64,000 bases of DNA, taken from NCBI GenBank assembly GCA_051294375.1, contig CM119266.1, positions 11,943,180 to 12,007,179 on the forward strand, read 5' to 3'. Source of the DNA: Paraspadella gotoi (Eukaryota > Chaetognatha). How positions within the stretch are numbered: position 1 is the stretch's first letter; the number at the start of each line of letters is the position of its first letter. The notes under the pieces were generated by a model. It made no database searches. It saw nothing but the letters and a program-made list of their open reading frames with translations, and was not told the origin of the DNA. Both the position numbers and the translations under genes were made by a program. Shown here piece after piece: positions 37,254 through 47,292 of the stretch.

Positions 37254-40200
37254 TCAAAAGAAAACCCAACGAAGGGCATTTCTCATCCGGGTTTTGACCT
37301 CCTTCCTCCACCCGCGCCTCGCCGCCACAAGAAACACGGACAAAAGCAGAAAGGAAAATTTGACGGCTTCAACGCTAAACATCCTGATCACGATGGCAGT
37401 CGTCGTCGTTGTTGTTGTTGCCGCCCCGCCGTCGCTCGAATTATATCCGCAGGATCCCGCCAACGCCTCCCCGGTCGCGACGTCGTCGATGACGATGAGC
37501 GCCGCGAGAAAAGGCAAATAAAGCGGCGCCAACGATAAGACGAGATATAAAGCGGCGCGGGAGGAGACTCGATCGTCGTCGTGGATTTCGTTGTCGTCGG
37601 CGTCGTCGTCGGCGTCGTCGTCGCCGCGTTCAAAGACGGACGTCGCCGTCGGATAATCGACGGGATTTTCCTCGTCGAGAAAAGATGATTCGACGTCTTT
37701 TCTCTCTGTAGTTGTTATGGTTGTTGTCGCCGCCCTCTCCGCCCCGTCAACTCCATCAGCGGCGATTTTTCTGTTTTCTATTTTTTCCTGGGCAACTTCA
37801 GCGCCGTTCCCACCGCCTTTTCCGCCCTCGCCTTCCCCGTCGCCGCTTCCGTCGGCGTTCTGAAGGAGCTTGCTCTGTGAAGTCGAGAGTTCGTTCGATT
37901 TACTCGAAAGCGAAGATTTTTTTCCCAAAAATCCGTTGATGGCGTTGGACGCCATTCGCGTCACGCTCTGGCGGCGCTGCTCCACATCCGGGGGTGTCGA
38001 GGAGTCTTTAGCGCTCATGTCCTCGTACTCTGAATCGCGCTGCTGATTTTCGACCGGCGATGAATCGTTTTCTATCGTCGCTGCCGTCGACGATTCTTGG
38101 TCGCGTTTTTGATCGTTTGTCACAGGTTTTTCACATTCATCTGTCGAAGGCGCCGTCTCCTGCTGCTGCGTAGGCGGCTCCGCCGGAAGCTTCTTCTGCG
38201 GCGCCGGCGGCGGCGAGATCGAAGGCGGCTGCGCCGTCGATTCGTCTTTACCCTCACCGTGTTTCAATCTTCCCCTGGCGCCTTTGGATCGCGCCGGGCG
38301 CGAAGACGCGCTGCGGAATCGAGACATTTTTCCAGATTTGCCGGATTTCTTGGGCGACGGCGCAGTCTTGGACGGATCGGCGTTCGGCGCGGGTTTCACG
38401 CACGATTCCGGCGCCGGTCGTGTCGAGGGCGCCTCCTCTGTCGCCGAGGAAATGCAGAAGCTCGAGAGCGGAACCGCGGATTCGGAGGTGGAGCGGCGAC
38501 TGAAGCCGGTGGAGGCGAGGGGGAGTTCCAAGTTGTTGTGACAATGATGGTCGAAGGCTAAAGAGGAATCAATCAATCAATCAATCCTTCACACATCCCA
38601 CAATTCAATCAATCAATCGCTCATCACCCTTCGGATTGGCGAGTTGCGCTTTCAACGCCTCGACGTCCACTTGGAACTTCTCGACGAAGCTTTCCTCCTT
38701 CTGGATTCCCCTTTTGAGGTCCAACTGTCCCGTCGTCTTGTGACGCCTCTTGAAGCTTTGAAGGAGACGGATCTTGTCGAGGGTGTGGCGAAGTTTGGTC
38801 TTGGTTACCGGACCGCTATAATTTTAAGGTCAATTAAAAATGAAACCTTCAACAAATGAGCAACGCATGATATGTACATTATACAAAATTAAATATAACC
38901 TCGAGTGCGATAGAAACGAGTCTTTTCTTTCTTCTTCTTCGCCTGGATCGGCCGAGGCGGTGGAGGGGATGGTAGATGCTGCTGCGGCGGCGGAGGCGGT
39001 GGTGGTGGTAGAGGCAGCTGATATCGCACGTGCCTCTCGGATAAAGTTGTTCGCCACAGTAAACAGACCAGGTGGCGAGGATGCTCTGTCATTAATGGAA
39101 TAAGCTGGTTTAATCAGTTCGATGTAATGAAGTTTTTGACTATATTAAATTGCATAAAGGTCATTCTGCTCCTTTCTTTGAAAATACGTTTTCTTAATCT
39201 TTTATTATGATTACTTTAAATAGTGAAGAATTAAAGTTATAGATAATATTATCTATACATAGTTTAAGATGTGAATTTATAGTTAAACCGCCAGCGCGTT
39301 ATCTTATTTTGACTTTCCTGTAATATGCAAATGAAAATTGAGGCCATACAAAGATCTGACACTCACTTAGATTTCGACCAAGATTCCCTTCTTCTGTCCG
39401 ACCCCTCGTTCCCGATTGGCGGCGCCACATTGGATCCTCTACGTGACACCGCGTCCGCTTCACTTCCGCGACGGGCAGATGACGCGGTGTCGCTCAGCCG
39501 ACGCGCCGACGCCGCACCGCCGTTCGAATATCGAGCGTCCGCCCGCTTTTGAGGCGTAGCGGCCTCGATCGGGGGCGTGGCGGCGTCGACGACCGTCACG
39601 GCAACGACGGCGCCACCGATGGCAGCAGCGGCAGCGCCTCCTGGCGACTTTTGGCGAAACAAAACAGTTACGACGACGACGACGATGAGAAGGACGAGGA
39701 CGATGGAGGCGGCGGCGACGTCGAAGGCTCGACGACGATCGCCGACGAAGGAAACTGAGTTTCTGTCGAAGCGAAGTTTGATGTACTTTATTGTAAAGTA
39801 ATGGAATGTAATGTAAAGTAATGTAATGTGGAAATTAAAGCGCTTCATATTCTAAATTTCTTCAATCTAAAAAAAACGAACGCCTCTATCCTTACCGACA
39901 TCTATAAACGAGGGCGCCATGTCCGACGATCCAAGCGAAAACGACGCCACCTACGACGCCGATGCCGACGTTGAGTCCTCGATAAACGTCGCTCATCCTC
40001 GGGGCACCCACCGCGCCCTCTTCCTCCGTCGACGCGAGACGCAGCGGCGTTCGTGAGTCCCGGGCGATCGAGTCTTGACGCCTGAGCGACGCCGGCGGCG
40101 CCGTCGCCGCCGATGGCGTCGTCGCCGTCGATCCCTGCGCCGGCGGCGAGCCGTATTGACGCCAGTCGCGGCCCGACGCGGCCAGCGGCGAGGAAAAGTG

Positions 40201-41251
40201 GCGCCGGAGAACGACGCCGGCGAGGAAACGCAGCAGCGCAGTTAACGTGGAATGGACGAACGCGAGACAAACGACGACGTCGACGCGAAATCGAAACAAA
40301 AGGGAAACGAGAGGAGAAGAATTGGAGAAGGAGGCGAAGATTTGGTAGAGGGAGAGGAGGAGGCAGAGGGAGGCTAGGGAGGTGAAGGGGGGGGGGTATG
40401 GGAAGATTAAAAACGATGCTCATTTGTCAATGAAACTTAGCGTTACGGTTAAAGTGCCTCGTTTTAATCTATTTAGAGCCTAATATTAATTTTATCATGA
40501 TATGATATAAAATAATATCATCTTCTACATATAACCTCAAAATTTATTTTTAAAAATTTAATATGTAAAAATTTTCATTATAAATGGATATTACGAAGCA
40601 GCGTGGCGCAGTGGAAGCGTGCTGGGCCCATAACCCAGAGGTCGATGGATCGAAACCATCCGCTGCTAGATCTCAAATCTTATTCTGAAGTCGGTAGTTT
40701 TTTAACGCTAAGGTTTTATTTATAAAGGACTAATCAAGAATTAGAGTGAAAATGTGGTATAAAAAGTTTTTTGCAATTTACGGTACATTTGCCAACATCG
40801 GACTGACGCTGCATCTCAGAGGACCCGCCAATGACAAGAAAAAAACCGACGAAGTCATCGTAAGACAACAACAAGAACAACAAGAACAACAAGAACAACA
40901 AGAACAACAAGAACAACAAGAACAACAAGAACAACAAGAACAACAAGAACAACAAGAACAACAAGAACAACAAGAACAACAAGAACAACAAGAAGAACAA
41001 GAAGAACAAGAAGAACAAGAAGAAGAAGAAGGCTCACCGGCGAACCATAGCAAAAACGGGGTCGACCTCCTTAATCTTTCAACGCCGATCGAAAAGGTAA
41101 GGAATCCTCCGGCGACGACAAAGGTAAGGCTCCCGAGGACAGCGTCGATGCCGGACACGGAATCCACGAGAGCGACCACGGCGGCGTCGAAGGCGCCGCT
41201 CGGAACCGCCGTTGTCGATGAGTTGAGGCTAAGCGTCGGGGCGGCGCACAT
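37254..41251 (-). CDS. Predicted seven-transmembrane protein with very long third loop (GPCR-like)
   Basis: Exons on the minus strand: 41251-41038, 40373-39896, 39762-39367, 39085-38900, 38815-38628, 38557-37254. All splice phases agree, giving 921 residues. Predicted helices are about 35-57, 65-86, 103-127, 204-227, 244-266, 822-845 and 875-900. The N terminus has an N-glycosylation sequon (NSS). Helix 3 ends in VVLRRHFSSPL, where class A GPCRs have DRY followed by a PL pair. Helix 6 contains APLYLPF at the place of the CWxP motif, and a basic tail follows helix 7. NPxxY is absent. The loop between helices 5 and 6 is about 555 residues, Ser/Ala/Pro-rich, with a basic coiled-coil-like part (TKTKLRHTLDKIRLL). 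I see a seven-helix topology; GPCR membership is inference. No orthologue recognised. Confidence 0.65.
40597..40668 (+). tRNA. Initiator tRNA-Met (anticodon CAT)
   Basis: 72 bases; differs from the copies at 35102 and 42229 only in the D arm (GTGGAAGCG here, the usual animal form). Located in intron 1 of the 7TM gene on the opposite strand. Confidence 0.95.
40865..41030. repeat. (CAACAAGAA)n nonanucleotide minisatellite
   Basis: About 14 tandem 9-bp CAACAAGAA-type units, becoming GAAGAACAA at the right end. It starts a few bases inside intron 1 of the 7TM gene, next to the splice donor. On + it makes a Gln/Glu-repeat frame that is not supported as a gene. Confidence 0.9.
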
Positions 41252-41400
41252 TTCCGTTTTCTATTCTGACTAAACGCGATAGTTTTTTAACATTCCAGGA
41301 TGACGGTGGAAATGGACATCCGTCTATTCTTCGTCTCTTATTCGCCGAAAGCGAGAGAGCAATGATGAACTATAAATGCGCTGCGAGCAAGTTGTCGTTG

Positions 41401-41445
<45 letters not shown>

Positions 41446-42073
41446 TTCTTTCTCTCTCTCAGTCTCGTTCGGGTGAGGCTTAGAAGGAAGGAGCGCGCAC
41501 TACCTGTCTGAAACGTAGTGGATAGCGTCGCTAGTCACGTGACCTGTAGGAAACTTAATTGAGTCTCTGACTTACTCGGCAGAGAAACTGTCAGAGGGCG
41601 CTGCTTCTCGGGTCAAGGAGCACCGGAAAGCCGAATTAATTAGCTTGACTCTTTAATCTTTTTAATGATTTTAGGAATAAAATATTCTAAAAATATGTCT
41701 GAACGCTTTTTTTTAAATATATTTTATTTAAACTGACTTTTTTCTCAACAGATTAGAATACATATTATGTAAGAGAATTAAAAACAATTTTTAGTGACTA
41801 AAATTTTACTAAAAAAAATAAATTTCATTCGCACTTAATTTGAATTCACGTTTCCCTTACCTCTGAAAATTAAGCCTCAGCTTAAAGGTTAAACCCAGCT
41901 GCTCTTCTGCAGCGAAAAGGGTGGGGCTTCCTCGAGATAAAAGTATTTTTCAATTTGAGAAATTCTTGATATTTTGACGGATAGAAACTTTTGCTTGTAG
42001 GCATAGAAATGTGTTTGAGAATTACTTCACTATCAGTCAATATATAACAATCTTACAGGGCCAGTAATTGCGG

Positions 42074-42145
42074 GGAGCCGTGGTGTAGTGGTTATCACGT
42101 CTGCTTTACACGCAGAAGGTCCCCGGTTCGAAACCGGGCGGTTCC
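42074..42145 (+). tRNA. tRNA-Val (anticodon TAC)
   Basis: Same 72-base gene as at 34939, differing by one base in the T loop (GGTTCGAAACC instead of GGTTCGAGACC). Stem pairing is preserved. Followed by an initiator tRNA 83 bases downstream and by a T run that can serve as the RNA polymerase III terminator. Confidence 0.95.
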
Positions 42146-42228
42146 TTTTTTTTTGAAAAAAAAAATATCAATGGCTGCAAGGGAGGCCTTTATATTTTAT
42201 CTTGTTTTCCCTCGACTTCCACAGCTAG

Positions 42229-42300
42229 AGCAGCGTGGCGCAGTGGGAGCGTGCTGGGCCCATAACCCAGAGGTCGATGGATCGAAACCATCCGCTGCTA
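42229..42300 (+). tRNA. Initiator tRNA-Met (anticodon CAT)
   Basis: Identical to the gene at 35102, including the unusual GTGGGAGCG D arm. Followed by a T run. The Val-iMet order and spacing repeat the arrangement at 34939-35173. Confidence 0.95.
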
Positions 42301-42980
42301 CATTTTTTTTTCATTACTATTAGCTCAAGTATAAAGAAAATTCAGATTGCGAGATAATTTAAACGTATGAAATTAATATAACTAATATACTACGTATGTA
42401 ATTGTAACAATGACTGAAAATTTTTCAATTTATGGAATTCATTCAATAAACAACTGTAGTAAAGTTCTAAAATTTATTAGAGCATCATGTAACAGGAATA
42501 TGTAATTGTAAACATTACATCAGCCCTTACTTTGGTTAAAACCTATTAAGCGGTCTTTTCTCAAATCCTCAGCAAAGAAGAGAAAGCCTGTTCATTTGTT
42601 TCTGCCACAGAGAACCACTTTGACTCTAGACACAACGGCTCGAAAATTTAAAATCAGAATCACCCGACAACAAGGTTGATCACGATCAAAGGGTTTTCTT
42701 TCAATCACAATCGCAATAAAACCAACGTAAATTAAATATTATTTGCAGTAGGTAGAAATCTCTGATCTCAAAAGCAAATGTTTTTTTCAATTTACCTGTT
42801 TTTGTGGGTTAAAATTGTTCAATAACCATCTTTCTTTAACCACGTGATCAGTTGGAATTTTGTCGTCTCTTATTCAAGTTTTTTTTAATGTTTTTACCGA
42901 CGATAAAACTTTTTTTGAATGTTATTTCATATTTTGAAAGAGAAAACAAAGTTTGATTTTGTTTACAAACAACGAAGTTT

Positions 42981-43033
42981 ATTGCTTTAAATGGACATGT
43001 TTCGACTCTTTTTCGAGTCTTCATCAGCGCAAT
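42981..43033 (-). ncRNA. Hammerhead-ribozyme-like motif (type I, minimal helix III)
   Basis: Read on the minus strand, the elements come in order. CTGATGA is at 43027-43021. A helix II hairpin GACTC/GAGTC with a GAAAAA loop is at 43019-43004. GAAAC is at 43003-42999, and GTC, the expected cleavage triplet, is at 42996-42994. AC/GT forms a two-base helix III with an AT loop, as in Penelope-like-element and retrozyme hammerheads. ATTGC (43033-43029) can pair with GCAAT (42985-42981) as distal helix I. One extra A between CTGATGA and helix II departs from the consensus, and the helix I internal loop is asymmetric, so activity is uncertain. No retroelement ORF is visible nearby. Confidence 0.45.
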
Positions 43034-43568
43034 GTGACTATATTTCATATTTATATTCATAGTTTAATTCCTATATTTTCCCTCTTTTTTTATTTTCTCC
43101 TCTCAACTCTTTTCTTTCTTTCTTTCATCTTTGCTCCTTTTCCTTTTCAAACGTTGAGACTCTAAGAGGCCACAATGGCCAGTTGGCAACATAAAGCCGA
43201 AAGAGACAATCTTCCTCTTCTCTCTTCGGTCAAATTTTCTTCCTTTTGTCCAAATCTAAAATTCCGAGGATCGATCTCTCCTGTCTCTCACGATCACGTG
43301 ATATGAGTCACGGCCTCTCTGCCTCTCACCGTCGCATCTCAGTTCTATCTCATTCACGGGCTTCAATTCTTTGTTCACTCATTCGTGATTTTTGACTCTT
43401 CGTAAATATTTCAGCTTTCAATTAAACTACCTCAAAATACAACGACTTTTAATCTCAAAAACTTCAGAGCTCTAATTAATCTCAAAATCTCAAACATAAT
43501 ACAATACACAAATTCTCCAAGTCTCAAAATTACCTATTAATAACCTATTTTCGTAATCATAAACGAAC

Positions 43569-46500
43569 ATGTTGGTGGTCTCCTCCGATCCCCTGCCTTC
43601 CAAATCCCCCGCCAAGACCTTCATCGGCGAGCTCCACCTTCTTGGGACGGAGATCGACGTGGCCGTCCTTCGGCTTCGGGCAAAATCTCGTCCACGACTC
43701 AAACGTCTGATCGAGGGGGTCCGCCTGACGCTTCGAGGCCTGCAGCACGACAATGTCGTCAAGCCCCTGGTCGTGGAAGAAGATGAACAGCGACTCGAAG
43801 TCCGCGTGGCTACCCCGCTCGCGGTAGCGTCTTTGGAGGAGCTACTGGACCGGTTGGAAGGTTCGTGGAGCGAAGGGGAAGAAGACGACCCTTTAAAGGA
43901 GTTGGGTATCGAGTGGAACGAAGATGTAGCTAAGGATGTCGCCGTCCAGATACTTCACGGGTTGACACATCTCCATCGGAACTTCGCGGAGAAAGCTGAC
44001 GACAGAATCCGGTAAAGAAATTTCATTTTCTAAAATTTTCGTTGGAAACAAAAATACTATGTACCTGCGTAATTTGTTCGTTTCTGTATAATATTTTTAA
44101 AACTAAAATTTTTCTTAAAATTGAATATTTTCAACAAAATACTAGTTTCTTTATAATTTTAATTGCATGTTTTAATTTCATTTATTAGTTTCTTCTCCAA
44201 CGTCAAACCCTCCAACGTCCTCCTCTTCTCGAAAGGCGGTCGCGGGGGCGTCGACGTCAAGTTGAGCGATTTCCGGTGCCACGCGGTGCGAAAGAGCCGC
44301 TCCCTCGGCACCGACGCAGTCGACGAGCGCTTTCGAGTCGCTTCGGCGCCTGAGTGCAATTCTTGGACAAGCGAAGACTCGTTTGACCAGTGGAGCATCG
44401 CCGATGCAGAAGTTCACGCCGCAGGTTGGTCCAGAAATGTATAATTATCTCTGGATCATTTGAATTATCATAGCGCAATAGATAACTTTTAAATTTAACA
44501 CTCGCTTACTAACAACTTGTTTTTGTCAACCCTTTACATTCATAGTACATTAATTTTTAACAATCTACTTATTTCCCTCTTTTTTTCCCCGACAACAACA
44601 ACAACAAACCTCCAGGCTCTCTGCTCCTCCGTCTCTTCGCCACTCTCCCCACTTCTCTCCCCGCCGATCTCTCCTCCCTTCTCTCCTCGATGACCACGCC
44701 CATCCCCGCCGACCGCCCTGCCCTCCCCGCCGTCTCCGTCGACCCCGCTCTCTGGACGCCCGCCGTGAATGAAGCGGCGCTCGGGGACTTTTTCTCCGCC
44801 GTCGATTTTCGCCGCAAGGGTCTGAAGGAGCGACTCCGCGCGACGGCGGCGCCCTTCGAGGGTCTTTGGACCGACGAACGTTACGGCGTCGACGCCCGGC
44901 TGATGGAGGAACTGCGCAAGCGCCGCAAGGGCGGCTACGCCGCCGACGATCTGTTGGGACTGGTGGAGTTTGCTGTCGATCTCGGAAAGTTGGCGGCGCG
45001 ACCAACCAAGGCGTTTGCGCCGTTGATAGAGGCGGCGATGGGTGGAGCGACTGTGGCTGAATACTTGGCGAAGAGATTCCCCAAGATGGCGGCCGTGTGT
45101 TTGGAGGTAGGAGCGGAGATGCTGCAGCTAAAAGAATATTTGATGGAACCGATCGAACGGCGAAAGATTCCGAAGAGGGAGGCCGAGAAGGAAGAAGAGG
45201 ATGACGAAGACGACGAAGCAGCGTCAACCGATGTTGTCCAACAGCAGCCTCTCGCCGCAGCCGAACCAGCGGCGCCGATAATCGAATTCACCGGATTTCG
45301 ATCTGAAACAACGAGATGTCACTCGGACGAGGATCAAGATTCGCCTTCGCCGACAAAGTCTACCGATGACGAGGAAGACGTTCGTCCCACGACCAACGCC
45401 GCGGCGTCTTCGGCCACGTCGGCGTCGTCGGTTCCAACTTCCTCACCGGCCGACGCTGTGGATGAACTGGCGGCCATGATGATGGGCGGCGCCGGTTCCA
45501 TCTTCGGTTCCCCGGCGCCGAAATCATCGTCTGGACCTGCAATTGAGGCCACGTCGTCCTCAGCAGACTCTCTAGACGACCTCGTCGCTGGATTTGGCTC
45601 CCTCGGCGCCACTAGCGCCGCCACACCTAACGTCAATGGCAAGTCCTCTGTTGAGTTGGACATCTTGACGGACCTAATGTCCGGCGTTGATGTTGCCGGA
45701 TATCCCGGTGTCGAGGAATCCACGCCGCCTCTCGATCTCCAATCGTTGAGCGAAGCGTTGCCGACCATCGAAGCTTCGACGAAAGATTCGAAACAAAGAA
45801 TCGTGAAGTTGAAGGACGAGTTGGAGAGTTCCGAAATGGAGGTTGTCCGCGGGGCGTTGGAGGCGTTGAGCGAAGTGGAGATGACGCTGCATCTGCTGCA
45901 AGAGACGAAGATCGGGATGATCGTCAAGGAATTGAAAAAAAATAGTCAGGGTGAGAATGAAAATTTTAATATTATCGTTTTAGTAATATTTTATCTTAAG
46001 CCGTACTTAGTTAACTTTGATAAGTATTAAATTTTGTTTGAACCAATATTACCAATTTACCATTATCACTAACACATTGCTTTTACTTTTTCTTTTCTCA
46101 ATTTGATTTAATCTAAATTTCTTTTTTTTTATCTCATCTCATTTTTCTCTGCGCAGAGGATGACGTCAAGAGACTCAGTTCGATTCTCGTTTCTCAGTGG
46201 AAAACTCTTTTGCCTGACGTCAAAGGAAAAGAAAACCTCGTCAAAACTCCGCCCAAAAAGTAAGTAACCTTTTTGGACCTACTTCGGAGTAGAAGCGAAT
46301 GAGTTATAAGTACACGTACCTTAAATTTATTAGCTTGCATTTTGGAGATTAAATATACATATAACCCTCCACTAAAACAATGACAATAACAAGAACAACA
46401 ACAAATAAAACAATAAAACCGTCTAGTCTAGTGTCTGTTTTAGTTCGTCTTTTCCTCTTGTAAAGTGTTCCTCATGTAACATGAAATCCATAACCAATTG

Positions 46501-47022
46501 TTTATTAACCAATCACCAATCAAGGCGACCCGGTTACAAATTGGCTTCGGAGACTTCCACCTCTGACGATCTTCGCCTCAAGAGTCGGAAGATGATTCTC
46601 GACGCGGTGTTTGAGAGGACGGGAGAGACGCCCTCGACGAGAGTGGCCAAGAACATCGCGGCCAGAGTGGAAGAGGCCGTGTTTCAGGTGAGGGCAATCC
46701 TTTTATATATATTTTCTTTCGTTCTTTCGTAACCTAGCAACGATCATCCCTCCTCCACCTTTCCCAGGCCAACAAGGGCGACACCGGCCACAAGTACCGC
46801 GCCACCATCCGGTCCCGAGTCTTCAACCTGCGCGATCCGAAGAACCCTGAACTGGGCGATGACGTAGTGGGCGGGGCCATCCTCGCCGAAGAGTTCGCCG
46901 CTATGACGGCCGACGAAATGGCCTCCAAAGACATGAGGCGCTTGAGGGAAGATTTGTGGCAACAGGCCAATAGGGAGAGGGTTCTCAAGTCGCCCAGGCA
47001 GTTGTTTTTGACCAGGTGGTGA
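43569..47022 (+). CDS. IRE1/RNase L-like pseudokinase-KEN protein fused to TFIIS N-terminal and central domains
   Basis: Exons: 43569-44011, 44189-44424, 44616-45950, 46157-46259, 46525-46687, 46768-47022. All phases match, giving 844 residues. Residues about 1-226 are a degenerate kinase: no Gly loop or VAIK Lys, SNVKPSNVLLF at the catalytic loop with Asn in place of the catalytic Asp, and DFR for DFG. About 281-395 match the KEN fold that follows kinase in IRE1 and RNase L (GDFFSAV, LRKRRKGGYAADDLL, YLAKRFPKMAA), but the Asn/His catalytic cluster after DLL is replaced (VEFAVDL). A low-complexity acidic linker follows. About 625-710 resemble the TFIIS N-terminal (LW) domain (LLQETKIGMIVKELKKNS), and about 718-840 the TFIIS central domain (SRVFNLRDPKNPEL, AAMTADEMAS). 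No zinc ribbon follows. A scaffold linking RNA-decay-type signalling to RNA polymerase II is only inference. Confidence 0.85.
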
Positions 47023-47292
47023 ACGAAGGGGAATCGATGTACTGGTGGGCTGTTTTTTTTTTTTAATATATTGTTTTAGTTTTGTTTTCATTTTCATTTT
47101 TCTTTTTTTCTCCAGTTTATAAACTTGTCAATTTTATTATTTGCAATTTTCTTATTGCACCTTTCGATTGTTGAAGCTCTGATTGTTGCTAGTCTAATCA
47201 ATCAAATATAATTTTAATCAAAATTTTCAGAATTCTGTTATTTAAATTAATATAAAAGTGGTGCACCTCAATTGAATTTAAGCTTCAAAATG

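Larger units (their letters stand above)
41252..43568. other. Intergenic region between divergent genes, with tRNA genes and a ribozyme-like motif
   Basis: Separates the 5' ends of the 7TM gene (-) and the pseudokinase-TFIIS gene (+). It contains a CT array at about 41400-41460, a tRNA-Val/tRNA-iMet pair and a hammerhead-like sequence. The rest is AT-rich unique DNA without supported exons. Confidence 0.7.

Noticed and set aside
40373-40423. Start codon of the 7TM gene at 40423 with a C-homopolymer frameshift
   Set aside because: An upstream exon (41251-41038) splices in frame to an acceptor at 40373 with a good pyrimidine tract, so no correction is needed.
40746-41273. Gln/Glu-repeat protein on the + strand
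   Set aside because: It runs through a CAACAAGAA minisatellite and antisense to the supported first exon of the 7TM gene; no splice or motif support.
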